NCBI GenBank assembly: GCA_002690375.1
Contig: NZEH01000061.1
Location: 1,465 to 14,643, forward strand
DNA: 13,179 nucleotides
Reading direction: 5' to 3'
From: Dehalococcoidales bacterium
GTDB taxonomy: Bacteria; Chloroflexota; Dehalococcoidia; Dehalococcoidales; ARS1013
Shown here: positions 6,614 through 13,179 of the stretch, piece by piece
Layout: every line of letters starts with the position of its first letter
Numbering within the stretch: the first letter of the stretch is position 1
Made by a program: the position numbers and the translations under genes
The notes under the pieces: model-generated
Told to the model about the DNA's origin: nothing
The model's input: only the letters and a program-made list of their open reading frames with translations
Database searches by the model: none

Positions 6614-6718
6614 ACCTACTGATAAGAGGTTACAGTTTAGACCTAGGGAAGCCAATCTTGTTATTCAGGCTTTGAAAAATGATAAGCTATCGTCAAAAGG
6701 AAGGAGCGAGTTTAACTA
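6614..6718 (+). other. Short gap between nfnB and the cyclophilin gene
   Basis: No clear terminator or promoter is seen. AGGAAGGAG near 6699-6707 is the ribosome site for the cyclophilin gene, with a rather long spacing of about 11-12 bases. A frame that looks protein-like (…RPREANLVIQALKNDK…) runs through the gap and ends in a TAA at 6717-6719 that overlaps the cyclophilin ATG by one base. It lacks a credible start codon and is not called as a gene. Confidence 0.3.
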
Positions 6719-7282
6719 ATGATAGTTGAGAATCTACCGCGAATAGCCGGCATCATCTTGGTCTTGGGAGCATTTTTTGCCGCCTCATGTGGTGGTGCGG
6801 CGCCAGAACGCAAAACTTACTCGGCACCGCCACCGATGAAAATTGATACCAGCAAGAAATACACGGCTACCATTGAAACTGAAAAGGGAAACTTGGTACT
6901 GGAGCTATTTGCCAGTGATGTCCCGGTAACGGTCAACAACTTTGTCTTCCTTGCCGGTGAGGGATTCTATGATGAGACTACCTTCCACCGCGTTATCCCC
7001 GGCTTTATGGCTCAGGGAGGAGACCCTACCGGAACCGGAACCGGTGGTCCTGGTTATGCCTTTGCTGATGAATTTACCGAGCATACCCATGTTACCGGCG
7101 CTCTATCAATGGCTAATGCCGGCCCCAACACTAACGGCAGCCAGTTTTTCATTACTTATGCCCCTCAACCCCACCTAGATGGTAGGCATTCAGTATTTGG
7201 TCAGCTAATAGAAGGAATGGAAGTTCTCGAAAACATCAAGCAGGGTGATACCATGGAGAGAATAACTATAGAGGGAAAATAG
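6719..7282 (+). CDS. Lipoprotein peptidyl-prolyl cis-trans isomerase, cyclophilin type
   Basis: A 187-residue cyclophilin that speeds proline isomerisation, probably tethered outside the cytoplasmic membrane. Residues 10-23 are hydrophobic and end in FAASC, a lipobox-like site with the lipidated Cys at 24. The n-region has only one basic residue (Arg8), which is weak for a signal peptide. A Pro-rich linker (residues 25-46) precedes the catalytic domain (47-187). That domain contains [19 protein letters not shown] (89-107; Arg91 is the catalytic Arg), [16 protein letters not shown] (131-146) and [10 protein letters not shown] (152-161). His152 occupies the position of human CypA Trp121, a change common in bacterial cyclophilins and linked to low cyclosporin affinity. 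It lies 105 bp after nfnB on the same strand and may be co-transcribed, but there is no functional link to Nfn. Confidence 0.92.
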   Translation: MIVENLPRIAGIILVLGAFFAASCGGAAPERKTYSAPPPMKIDTSKKYTATIETEKGNLVLELFASDVPVTVNNFVFLAGEGFYDETTFHRVIPGFMAQGGDPTGTGTGGPGYAFADEFTEHTHVTGALSMANAGPNTNGSQFFITYAPQPHLDGRHSVFGQLIEGMEVLENIKQGDTMERITIEGK

Positions 7283-7286
7283 CTCA

Positions 7287-7299
7287 TCGGGTAACCCGA
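7287..7299 (+). terminator. Small GC hairpin after the cyclophilin gene
   Basis: TCGGGTAACCCGA is a short perfect inverted repeat beginning 5 bases after the stop codon. It lacks a T-run, so it is at best a weak or mRNA-protecting terminator. The rest of the 105-bp convergent gap up to the ychF stop holds a GTGAGG/CCTCAC pair with a 14-base loop (about 7364-7389) that could serve ychF on the other strand. Confidence 0.25.
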
Positions 7300-7387
7300 A
7301 GGTCATCACGGCGTTTATAAGAGAGGCGAAGCCCCTGAGAGAAGTCCCACTGAATCCCCTTCAAGGTGAGGCAGGTAAATGACTCCC

Positions 7388-8488
7388 TCACACATTAAAC
7401 AAAAAAGTTATGACATCGCCGTCCTGAACTATGTAGTTCTTGCCCTCAAGGCGTAGCAGTCCGTGCTTTCTAGCCTCAGCCAGACTGCCGCACTTTGTTA
7501 GGTCATCAAAGCTTACCACCTCTGCTCGGATAAAGCCCCGTTCCATATCGGAGTGAATCTTGCCAGCGGCTTTAAGTGCTGGGGTGCCGCGCTTTATAGA
7601 CCAAACTTTAACCTCATCCGAGGCGGTAGTAAAGAAAGAGATGAGCCCCAGCAGTTCGTAGGATAGTTTAATAGTTCGCTCAAGCCCGGGCTCACTTAAG
7701 CCGAATTCAGCCCGGAAGCTCTCGGCGGTGCTACCATCTAGCTCGGCTAGCTCCATCTCCAGCTTGCCGCAGAGGGTAATAACATGGTGGTTGACTTTGG
7801 CAAAATGCGAGTTCAGTTTGTCCTCTAGGACTTTTGCACTACCTAGCTGGTCTTCATCAATATTTACCACCGTTAGTAAAGATTTAGCACTTAAGAATTG
7901 ATAGTGAGTGATAGTTTTGGTTTGCTCAGTGGTTAGACTTAATTCTCGGATGGGTATATCTTTCTCTAGCTCAGTCTTTAATTTTATTAACAGCTCCTGC
8001 TCATGAAGAAGACCTTGGCGCTCAGTTTGGCTAGCCATTTTTAGGGACACTTTTATCTTTTCCAGCCGTCTCTCAAATAGAGCCAGGTCGGAGAAGGTAA
8101 GCTCTAAGTCCATTGCGGTGATATCCCGTTCTACATCCACACTACCTTCAATATGGGGTATACTCTCGTCAGCAAAGGCTCGGACGACATCAATCAGAGC
8201 GTCTACATTGCTCAGTTGGGATAGGTATTGACCACTTGTAGCTGTGTCCTCGGCCAGACTCTTAACTTGAGCGCCAAGGTCAAGGTATTTTACTTTTGCT
8301 GGGACCACCTGTTTGGGGTGAAGCAGAGCAGCTAGCGTCTCTAGGCGGGGGTCGGCAATTCTGGCTAGGCCGATATGGGGTACTTCCGGGGTATAGCTTC
8401 TGGTATCGGCTTTACCCTTGGTTAAAGCGTTGAAAATGGTTGTCCGCCCGCTTTTAGCTAGCCCGATGATGCCAATACCAACATTCAT
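7388..8488 (-). CDS. ychF: YchF/OLA1-type ATPase with atypical P-loop
   Basis: A 366-residue member of the Obg-related YchF family, ribosome-associated P-loop ATPases implicated in translation and stress responses. The domain order is normal: G domain (1-110 and 195-290), coiled-coil insert (about 110-190) and C-terminal TGS domain (about 283-366) ending KNYIVQDGDVITFLFNV. The adenine-specifying G4 motif NxxE is kept as NIDE (209-212). The G1 loop is GLAKSGRTT (9-17), with Arg15 where the catalytic Lys is expected. G3, normally DxAG followed by a Gly-rich switch, reads DLGA (70-73) followed by QVKSLAEDTATSG. ATP hydrolysis may therefore be altered or lost. The ATG at 8488 is fixed by an in-frame TAG 9 bases upstream. 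GAGGAGG lies unusually far away, about 16 bases. The family call is secure; activity is open. Confidence 0.9.
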   Translation of the reverse strand: MNVGIGIIGLAKSGRTTIFNALTKGKADTRSYTPEVPHIGLARIADPRLETLAALLHPKQVVPAKVKYLDLGAQVKSLAEDTATSGQYLSQLSNVDALIDVVRAFADESIPHIEGSVDVERDITAMDLELTFSDLALFERRLEKIKVSLKMASQTERQGLLHEQELLIKLKTELEKDIPIRELSLTTEQTKTITHYQFLSAKSLLTVVNIDEDQLGSAKVLEDKLNSHFAKVNHHVITLCGKLEMELAELDGSTAESFRAEFGLSEPGLERTIKLSYELLGLISFFTTASDEVKVWSIKRGTPALKAAGKIHSDMERGFIRAEVVSFDDLTKCGSLAEARKHGLLRLEGKNYIVQDGDVITFLFNV

Positions 8489-8609
8489 GGCTAAAGTCTA
8501 CCAACCTCCTCTGCCGTGCCATATATTATGCCATCAAGTAACAATCTAATTCACCTGCAAGGGATAAAGGGTAAGGGGTTGACAAGAACTCTTATTTTAG
8601 AGGAAGGTT

Positions 8610-8640
8610 TGGGCTAAAGCAGAATAGCAAATTTAGCCCA
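8610..8640 (-). terminator. Hairpin overlapping the oadB stop codon
   Basis: TGGGCTAAA (8610-8618) and TTTAGCCCA (8632-8640) form a perfect 9-bp inverted repeat with a 13-base loop. The repeat includes the oadB TAA stop codon (8633-8635). On the minus strand no clear T-run follows, so it is either a weak intrinsic terminator or a 3'-end stabiliser for the oadGB transcript. Confidence 0.45.
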
Positions 8641-9784
8641 GCATACCGAGGAATATGCCGGCGGCAGTAGCGGTGCCGATAACCCCGGCGATATTGGGCC
8701 CCATGGCTTGCATGAGGAGAAAGTTTCTCGGGTTAGCTTGTTGGCCCATCTTTTGTACCACCCGTGCCGCCATTGGTACTGCTGAGACACCGGCGGCACC
8801 TATCATCGGGTTGAGCTTCTCCTTGAGGAAGAGATTCATAAGCTTAGCCAACAGTATGCCAAAGACGGTAGAGGTAGCAAAGGCTACTATACCTAAGCCA
8901 AACACCATCAGGCTCTCAGATGTAAGAAAGGCCTCAGCACTCATGAAAGCGCCAACACTTAAACCAAGCAGGATGGTCAGTACATTTATAAAATCGCCGG
9001 AGGCAGTCTCAGCCAGCCTATCAGTAACGCCGGATTCCTTGAGTAGATTGCCAAACATAAACATACCGATGAGGGGGGCTGACTTGGGCACCAGCAAGAT
9101 AATAATAATAGCCCCAACTATCGGGAAAATAATCTTTTCTGTCCCCGATACTGATCTTAGCTGGGGCTTCATGTAGATTTCCCGCTCCTTCTTGGTGGTA
9201 AAAAGCTTTATTACCGGTGGTTGGATAATGGGCACCAGCGCCATATAGGTGTAGGCGGCTACCGCTGTTGCCCCGATGAAGGTAGGCGCCAACCGATTGG
9301 TCAGATAGATGGTTGTCGGTCCGTCAGCACCACCAATAATACCTATTGGAGCGGCTTCACGGATGTCAAAGCCCAAAAGAAGAGCGAGAAAGAAGGCGAG
9401 ATAGACACCGAACTGTGCCCCAGCACCGAGGAGCAAGGTCTTGGGATTAGCAATTATGGGGCCGAAATCGGTCATTGCCCCCAAACCAAGAAAGATGAAG
9501 ACCGGGATTAATTCCCAGACAAGTCCATATCTAAATACTCGGGCAAGGACTCCAGCCGGCTCACCACCAATAGCATATGAATTAACCACATTGCCGTTGA
9601 CTACCGACTCCATTAAGCCGCCAAAGGGCAGATTAACCAAAATGACACCGAAGCCGATAGGCACTAGCAGTAAGGGCTCCATCTTCTTGGCAATGCCTAA
9701 ATATATAAGGGCTCCGCCAATAACGAGCATTACCACGGAGCCCCAAGTAAGGCCAGCAAAACCGGTTTGGAATAGGTCTAGCAT
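8633..9784 (-). CDS. oadB: Na+-translocating decarboxylase beta subunit (OadB/GcdB/MmdB family)
   Basis: A 383-residue polytopic membrane protein that forms the Na+ channel and biotin-decarboxylation site of Na+-pumping decarboxylases (oxaloacetate, methylmalonyl-CoA, glutaconyl-CoA or malonate). The signature APIGIIGGADGPTTIYLTNRLAP (residues 145-167 region) holds Asp154, the counterpart of the essential Asp203 of Klebsiella OadB. MGPNIAGVIGTA (361-372) carries the conserved Asn364, and AGVSAVPMAARVVQKMG (331-347) is also diagnostic. About nine to eleven hydrophobic segments are visible. GGGGA lies six bases before the start. The gamma subunit gene is 58 bp upstream, but no alpha or biotin carrier gene is in the window, so the substrate cannot be named. 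The call to family is very secure; the individual symbol is by family convention. Confidence 0.93.
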   Translation of the reverse strand: MLDLFQTGFAGLTWGSVVMLVIGGALIYLGIAKKMEPLLLVPIGFGVILVNLPFGGLMESVVNGNVVNSYAIGGEPAGVLARVFRYGLVWELIPVFIFLGLGAMTDFGPIIANPKTLLLGAGAQFGVYLAFFLALLLGFDIREAAPIGIIGGADGPTTIYLTNRLAPTFIGATAVAAYTYMALVPIIQPPVIKLFTTKKEREIYMKPQLRSVSGTEKIIFPIVGAIIIILLVPKSAPLIGMFMFGNLLKESGVTDRLAETASGDFINVLTILLGLSVGAFMSAEAFLTSESLMVFGLGIVAFATSTVFGILLAKLMNLFLKEKLNPMIGAAGVSAVPMAARVVQKMGQQANPRNFLLMQAMGPNIAGVIGTATAAGIFLGMLG

Positions 9785-9797
9785 TTAATTCCCCAAA

Positions 9798-9819
9798 GTA
9801 ATCAGTTAGTGCTGATTAC
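9798..9819 (-). promoter_or_regulatory. Perfect hairpin between oadG and oadB
   Basis: GTAATCAG (9798-9805) and CTGATTAC (9812-9819) give a perfect 8-bp stem with a 6-base loop in the 58-bp gap between the two genes, 13 bases before the oadB start codon. It could be an RNA-processing or attenuation element that sets the ratio of gamma to beta subunit, or a protein-binding dyad. It lacks a terminator-length T-run. Confidence 0.45.
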
Positions 9820-9842
9820 CTACCTTTCCCTAGTGCCAACTT

Positions 9843-10007
9843 CTAGTCTTCCTTGTTTTTGCCGCCGCTGTCACTACCATCTGTGCCTAGCTTTTTAAGT
9901 AAGAGCCCGGTTAGCCACATGGTAAGAGCCAGAATAACTAGGACAGCAAAAACAAGGCCGAAGCCAATACCACCAATCTGCCACGCCTGTGCCCAATCTA
10001 CTGCCAT
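9843..10007 (-). CDS. oadG: OadG-type gamma subunit of a Na+-translocating decarboxylase (54 aa)
   Basis: A tiny gene of 54 codons starting MAVDWAQAWQIGGIGFGLV. It has one transmembrane helix (about residues 11-36, GIGFGLVFAVLVILALTMWL) and a short hydrophilic tail, TDGSDSGGKNKED. This is the layout of OadG-like gamma chains, which anchor the complex and help assemble alpha with beta; the helix-start GIGFGxVFxxL is typical. AGGA lies 4 bases before the ATG. It is directly upstream of oadB in the same direction. It is shorter than usual OadG proteins and lacks the long Pro-rich linker and the C-terminal His pair that binds Zn2+ in Klebsiella OadG. Size makes similarity scoring weak; the pairing with oadB carries much of the weight. 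Confidence 0.8.
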   Translation of the reverse strand: MAVDWAQAWQIGGIGFGLVFAVLVILALTMWLTGLLLKKLGTDGSDSGGKNKED

Positions 10008-10042
10008 ATCATCCTAGCTCTATCTTAAATAAAGATTTTAGT

Positions 10043-10068
10043 GTTTGAAGAAGCGTAGCCCTTCAAAC
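10043..10068 (-). promoter_or_regulatory. Hairpin in the region upstream of oadG
   Basis: GTTTGAAG (10043-10050) and CTTCAAAC (10061-10068) form a perfect 8-bp stem with a 10-base loop, 35 bases before the oadG start. It may be a leader element for oadGB or a second terminator behind clpC (on the minus strand it is followed by an A+T-rich stretch). Nearby, GGCTAA-AG-TTAGCC (10109-10122) is another short dyad whose flank AAAATTTTT lies on the plus-strand 3' side. Confidence 0.35.
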
Positions 10069-10143
10069 TTCCCTTAATAAACAGCCCTCTACATGTCTCC
10101 CAACTCAAGGCTAAAGTTAGCCAAAATTTTTCTGATAAATTTA

Positions 10144-10183
10144 AAGGGCGATTTAGAGCCTGCTTTTGGCTTCTACCGCCCCT
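10144..10183 (-). terminator. Probable clpC terminator structure
   Basis: On the minus strand, AGGGGCG pairs with CGCCCTT (7 bp, one G-U), enclosing a second stem of GCC/GGC with flanking pairs. The downstream sequence is TTTAAATTTATC. It begins 53 bases after the clpC stop codon. The stacked stem followed by a T-rich run is consistent with an intrinsic terminator, though the run is interrupted by AAA. A shorter GGTCAT/ATGGCC stem lies closer to the stop. Confidence 0.4.
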
Positions 10184-10235
10184 AATTGACATAAGTCAGC
10201 TAGTCTGTTGGCCATCACCATGACCTAATTATCTA

Positions 10236-12926
10236 TCATCTTCCGCCAAGGCTTCCAGCCACTGGATGTGGCACAATCCCATCCTCTGATTTCAACACAA
10301 TCTCCTCCTCTTTCATATCAACTACAACCGAGGAAATATAGCCTTGCACCTTTATATACTCCAAAACGCCATCGTTGTCCTCAACTATCTGATTTATTTG
10401 AGATTTCAAATCCTCCGAGCCGTAAAGTGTCAGTAAATCCTCAGACCTCTCTACGCTAAGGACACCATCCATCCCCTTGATAGCATCAGTGATAGCTGGG
10501 GTAATTTCAGTAATTTTTGCTTCAAGTACAAAAACCCTCTCAAAAACTTTAAATTCGCCACGGAGCAAGTCCTCCGAGAGCTTATCTTCAACCATATCCT
10601 GAATCACCCGGCGTAGCGGCCGAGCGCCAAAGATCTCGTCATAGCCCTTCTTACCCAAGAAGTCCTTAGCCGCTTCAGTTACCTTAAGCTTTATCTCTTT
10701 TTCCGATAACTGCTTACTTACTGAGACCAACATCAGGTCAACAATCTGCCGAATCTGCTCTTTGGTCAGGGAGCGAAAGACAATAACACCATCAAGACGA
10801 TTTAAGAACTCTGGGCGGAAAGCCTTCTTTAATTCGCCAAGTAATCTCTCCTTCATTCGTTCATGAGATTGCTGCTGAGTTTTGGCCGCATCGCTGCGAG
10901 AGGCAAAGCCGATGGTACTTCCTTTCTGGATGAGCTCAGCACCAATATTACTGGTCATAATGATAATGCTGTTGCGGAAGTCAACCCGACGGCCCTTGGC
11001 ATCAGTCAGATGGCCATCATCAAATATCTGGAGTAGTATATTAAACACGTCAGGGTGAGCCTTCTCGACCTCATCAAGGAGAATCAAGCTATACGACTTG
11101 CGCCTTACTGACTCAGTTAATTGTCCACCCTCCTCAAAGCCGACATATCCTGGTGGTGCCCCAACCAGTCGCGAGACAGCGAATTTCTCCATAAACTCAG
11201 ACATATCAAGCCGGATTAAGGCATCCTCACTGCCGAACATAAACTCGGCCAGCGCTCTAGCCAGTTCCGTCTTGCCAACACCGGTGGGGCCGAGAAAGAT
11301 GAAATTGCCTATGGGGTGCCTAGGGTCTTTAAGTCCAGCCCGGGCCCGTCTTACCGCTTTGGAAATGGTCTTAATGGCCTCATCCTGACCGATAATTCGA
11401 TTGTGGATTACTTCCTCCATATGAAGTAGGCGCTCGGTCTCATCACCGGTCAACTGGACAACCGGAATGCCGACCCACATAGCCGCCACCTCGGCAATAT
11501 CTTCAGCGGTTACCACCACTTTCTCCTGATCTTGCTCAGTCTGCCACTCCTCTTCTATTTTCTTTATTTTTTCTTCAACTTGGAGCTCCCGCTGCCTGAG
11601 CTCAGCAGCATAATCATACTTCTGTGTTGCCAGAGCAGCTTCCTTTTCCCGACGATACCCCTCCTCAACCTGCTTGAGTTCTTTTAGGGAAACGGGTTTG
11701 GTGCGGTGCCTAATCCTTACCCTTGATGCTGCTTCGTCAATAAGGTCAATAGCTTTATCCGGCAGAAAACGATCGGGTATATATCTTGAGGCCAGTGTTG
11801 TTGCCGCACTTAGTGCCTCGTCACTTATTATCAGCTGGTGATGTTCCTCATAGCGTGCTTTAATGCCGCGCAAGATCTCCAGAGTATCCTCAACTGCAGG
11901 TTCTTCCACCAGCACCGGCTGGAAACGCCGCTCCAGAGCGGCATCCCGCTCTACATATTTACGATAGTCATCAAGGGTGGTGGCACCGATACACTGAAGT
12001 TCGCCTCGTGCTAGCGAGGGTTTTAGAATGTTAGCCGCATCAACAGCTCCCTCGGCGGCACCGGCACCGACCATGGTGTGGAATTCATCAATAAAGATGA
12101 CACAGTTCCCTGCCGCCTTTATCTCGGCAATAATCTTCTTTAACCGTTCTTCAAACTCACCTCGGTATTTTGTTCCAGCTACTACCGCCGCCATATCCAA
12201 GGCTACTATCCGTTTTCCCTCCAGAGTCTCCGGAACATCTCCAGCAACAATACGATGAGCTAAGCCTTCAACAATGGCCGTTTTACCCACTCCTGGCTCG
12301 CCGATAAGGGCCGGGTTGTTCTTGGTGCGGCGGGAAAGAATCTGCATTACCCGTTCAATCTCCTTAAGCCGCCCGATAACTGGGTCAAGCTTACCGGCAC
12401 GGGAAGCCGCGGTTAGGTCAATAGCTAACTGGTCTAAGATGGGAGTGCGGCTTGCGTTGCGGCTCAGCCGAGGCTTGGCTACATTTTGACTGAGGAAGCG
12501 AGTAGTCTCAGTGCGTGCTCGCTCAAGGGTAACATTAAAGCTATCCAATACACCAGCCGCTACCCCTTCCCCCTCACGCAGTAGTCCCAGTAGGAGGTGC
12601 TCAGTGCCAATATAATTATGCCCCAGATAGCGGGCCTCATCTATAGCCAACTCAATAACTCGCTTAGCCCTAGAGGTAAGCCCGGTGGCTCCGGTGCTGG
12701 GCTTCTCACCAGACCCAATGATAAATTCCACCGCTTGACGCACCTTGCCTAGACTGATATCCATACCGCCCAGAACCTTAGCCGCTACCCCATCTTCTTC
12801 CCGCACCAGTCCCAGCAGGATATGCTCAGTGCCGACATAAGAGTGACTAAGGCGCTGAGCCTCATCCTGAGCCAAGGTAAGAACCCTACGAGCTCGCTCT
12901 GAGAATTTATCAAATCGACTAGCCAT
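10236..12926 (-). CDS. clpC: ClpC-type AAA+ unfoldase with extended C-terminus
   Basis: An 896-residue Hsp100 unfoldase that feeds proteins into ClpP in the cytoplasm. Two Clp-N repeats come first (about 7-72 and 82-147; [11 protein letters not shown] and [11 protein letters not shown]). NBD1 follows with Walker A GEPGVGKT (209-216) and Walker B VIFIDE (276-281). The short middle domain has a UVR-like motif (about 424-459, [13 protein letters not shown]), which marks ClpC rather than ClpA or ClpB. NBD2 has Walker A GPTGVGKT (546-553), Walker B LILLDE (614-619), Arg710 in FLNRLD and sensor-2 GARPLRR (767-773). The ClpP-docking loop IGF is at 672-674. Residues after about 803 extend beyond the usual end of ClpC (810-850 aa overall). 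GGGAGAG lies a few bases before the ATG. No mcsA, mcsB or ctsR is adjacent and no CtsR operator is seen. It follows the 5S gene but has its own promoter. Confidence 0.97.
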   Translation of the reverse strand: MASRFDKFSERARRVLTLAQDEAQRLSHSYVGTEHILLGLVREEDGVAAKVLGGMDISLGKVRQAVEFIIGSGEKPSTGATGLTSRAKRVIELAIDEARYLGHNYIGTEHLLLGLLREGEGVAAGVLDSFNVTLERARTETTRFLSQNVAKPRLSRNASRTPILDQLAIDLTAASRAGKLDPVIGRLKEIERVMQILSRRTKNNPALIGEPGVGKTAIVEGLAHRIVAGDVPETLEGKRIVALDMAAVVAGTKYRGEFEERLKKIIAEIKAAGNCVIFIDEFHTMVGAGAAEGAVDAANILKPSLARGELQCIGATTLDDYRKYVERDAALERRFQPVLVEEPAVEDTLEILRGIKARYEEHHQLIISDEALSAATTLASRYIPDRFLPDKAIDLIDEAASRVRIRHRTKPVSLKELKQVEEGYRREKEAALATQKYDYAAELRQRELQVEEKIKKIEEEWQTEQDQEKVVVTAEDIAEVAAMWVGIPVVQLTGDETERLLHMEEVIHNRIIGQDEAIKTISKAVRRARAGLKDPRHPIGNFIFLGPTGVGKTELARALAEFMFGSEDALIRLDMSEFMEKFAVSRLVGAPPGYVGFEEGGQLTESVRRKSYSLILLDEVEKAHPDVFNILLQIFDDGHLTDAKGRRVDFRNSIIIMTSNIGAELIQKGSTIGFASRSDAAKTQQQSHERMKERLLGELKKAFRPEFLNRLDGVIVFRSLTKEQIRQIVDLMLVSVSKQLSEKEIKLKVTEAAKDFLGKKGYDEIFGARPLRRVIQDMVEDKLSEDLLRGEFKVFERVFVLEAKITEITPAITDAIKGMDGVLSVERSEDLLTLYGSEDLKSQINQIVEDNDGVLEYIKVQGYISSVVVDMKEEEIVLKSEDGIVPHPVAGSLGGR

Positions 12927-12964
12927 CTTCTCTCCCTAAATTAATCCTCTCGGTAGCAGTATAT

Positions 12965-12994
12965 GTTATAAAAGTAAGTATAATTATTCGTCAA
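12965..12994 (-). promoter_or_regulatory. Sigma-70-type promoter of clpC
   Basis: On the minus strand, TTGACG (12994-12989, 5/6 match) is followed by an 18-base spacer and TATAAC (12970-12965, 5/6 match). Transcription would start near 12958, giving a leader of about 30 bases before the ATG. It sits just behind the 5S terminator. No CIRCE element or CtsR-type GGTCAAA repeat is visible, so heat control, if present, uses something else. Confidence 0.55.
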
Positions 12995-13005
12995 AAACTA
13001 GCGAC

Positions 13006-13029
13006 GAAAAAGACTTTCAAGCTAAGTCT
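13006..13029 (-). terminator. Intrinsic terminator of the 5S rRNA transcript
   Basis: On the minus strand, AGACTT, a 7-base loop and AAGTCT are followed directly by a run of four to five T residues. The 6-bp stem begins within the last bases of the 5S gene. It should end the rRNA transcript before the clpC promoter. Confidence 0.6.
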
Positions 13030-13148
13030 CCTGGCAGTGGCATATTTTCCACAAGGGGTTGCCCCCTCAGTATCGTCTGCGCTAGGGCGTTTCACTTCCG
13101 TGTTCGGGACGAGAACGGGTGGTACCGCCTCGCTCTAACCACCAGGAG
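13028..13148 (-). rRNA. rrf: 5S ribosomal RNA
   Basis: The minus strand reads CTCCTGGTGGTTAGAGCGAG at the 5' end. The family hallmarks GGCGGTACCACCCGTT and CCGAACACGGAAGTGAAACG follow, and the molecule ends TGCCACTGCCAGGAG. The two ends pair as helix I (CTCCTGG with CCAGGAG). Length is about 121 nt, as expected; the exact ends are uncertain by one to three bases. The 30 bases upstream (13149-13179) are A+T-rich spacer. A 23S gene could lie beyond the right edge but is not visible here. Confidence 0.95.
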
Positions 13149-13179
13149 ACCGTTACCGACTACTATATAAAGAGAAAAC

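Noticed and set aside
8579..8584. TTGACA on the plus strand in the ychF-oadB gap
   Set aside because: No -10 box at 16-18 bases spacing, and no plus-strand gene follows.
8655..9788. Several plus-strand open frames opposite oadB
   Set aside because: Antisense to a well-supported membrane protein with family motifs; no ribosome sites or family resemblance.
10008..10235. Possible tRNA or other small RNA gene in the clpC-oadG gap, because of stacked stems
   Set aside because: No cloverleaf, T-loop GTTCRA motif or CCA-end context; the stems fit a terminator and leader hairpins better.
11098..12489. Plus-strand open frames opposite clpC
   Set aside because: Shadows of the conserved ClpC coding sequence.

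Overview
The window comes from a bacterial chromosome of moderate G+C content made of housekeeping and ion-transport genes. Nothing points to a phage, plasmid, insertion sequence or CRISPR array. The mix suggests an anaerobic, Chloroflexota (Dehalococcoidia)-like lineage: a bifurcating-type ferredoxin:NADP oxidoreductase pair (NfnAB), Na+-pump decarboxylase membrane subunits, a RemA-gmk pair, and a ClpC directly downstream of a 5S rRNA. That placement is an inference from gene content, not from a database search.

Layout, left to right. 1-245 (-) is the start of a TrkA-type K+ channel regulator whose 3' end lies outside the window, with its own promoter at about 440-468. 582-1532 (-) is a CDF Zn2+/divalent cation exporter. 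Across a 140-bp divergent control region lies an operon of a PhoU-like DUF47 protein (1673-2302) and a PiT phosphate permease (2295-3293). The permease start sits directly behind a strong hairpin that covers its ribosome binding site. 3299-4208 (-) carries remA (DUF370) overlapping gmk (guanylate kinase). A second divergent control region with a palindrome over the -35 box leads to nfnA-nfnB (4354-6613) and a lipoprotein cyclophilin (6719-7282). All remaining genes lie on the minus strand. In transcription order they are: 5S rRNA (about 13148-13028) with a terminator, clpC (12926-10236), oadG (10007-9843, only 54 codons), oadB (9784-8633), and a divergent ychF (8488-7388).

How the genes fit together: the left third is ion homeostasis (K+ gating, metal efflux, phosphate uptake with a PhoU-like partner). 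The middle handles nucleotide supply (Gmk), redox balancing between NADH, NADPH and ferredoxin (Nfn) and surface protein folding (cyclophilin). The right third holds a Na+-coupled membrane pair, a translation-associated ATPase and an AAA+ unfoldase for ClpP.

The points most worth a second look are: a YchF with Arg in place of the P-loop Lys and a shifted G3 motif; a C-terminal extension of roughly 90 residues with an internal pseudo-repeat on ClpC; oadG-oadB without a neighbouring biotin/alpha subunit and with a perfect hairpin between them; the occluded PiT start; and the palindromic operator shared by the divergent CDF and phosphate promoters. No clearly new multi-gene system is visible.
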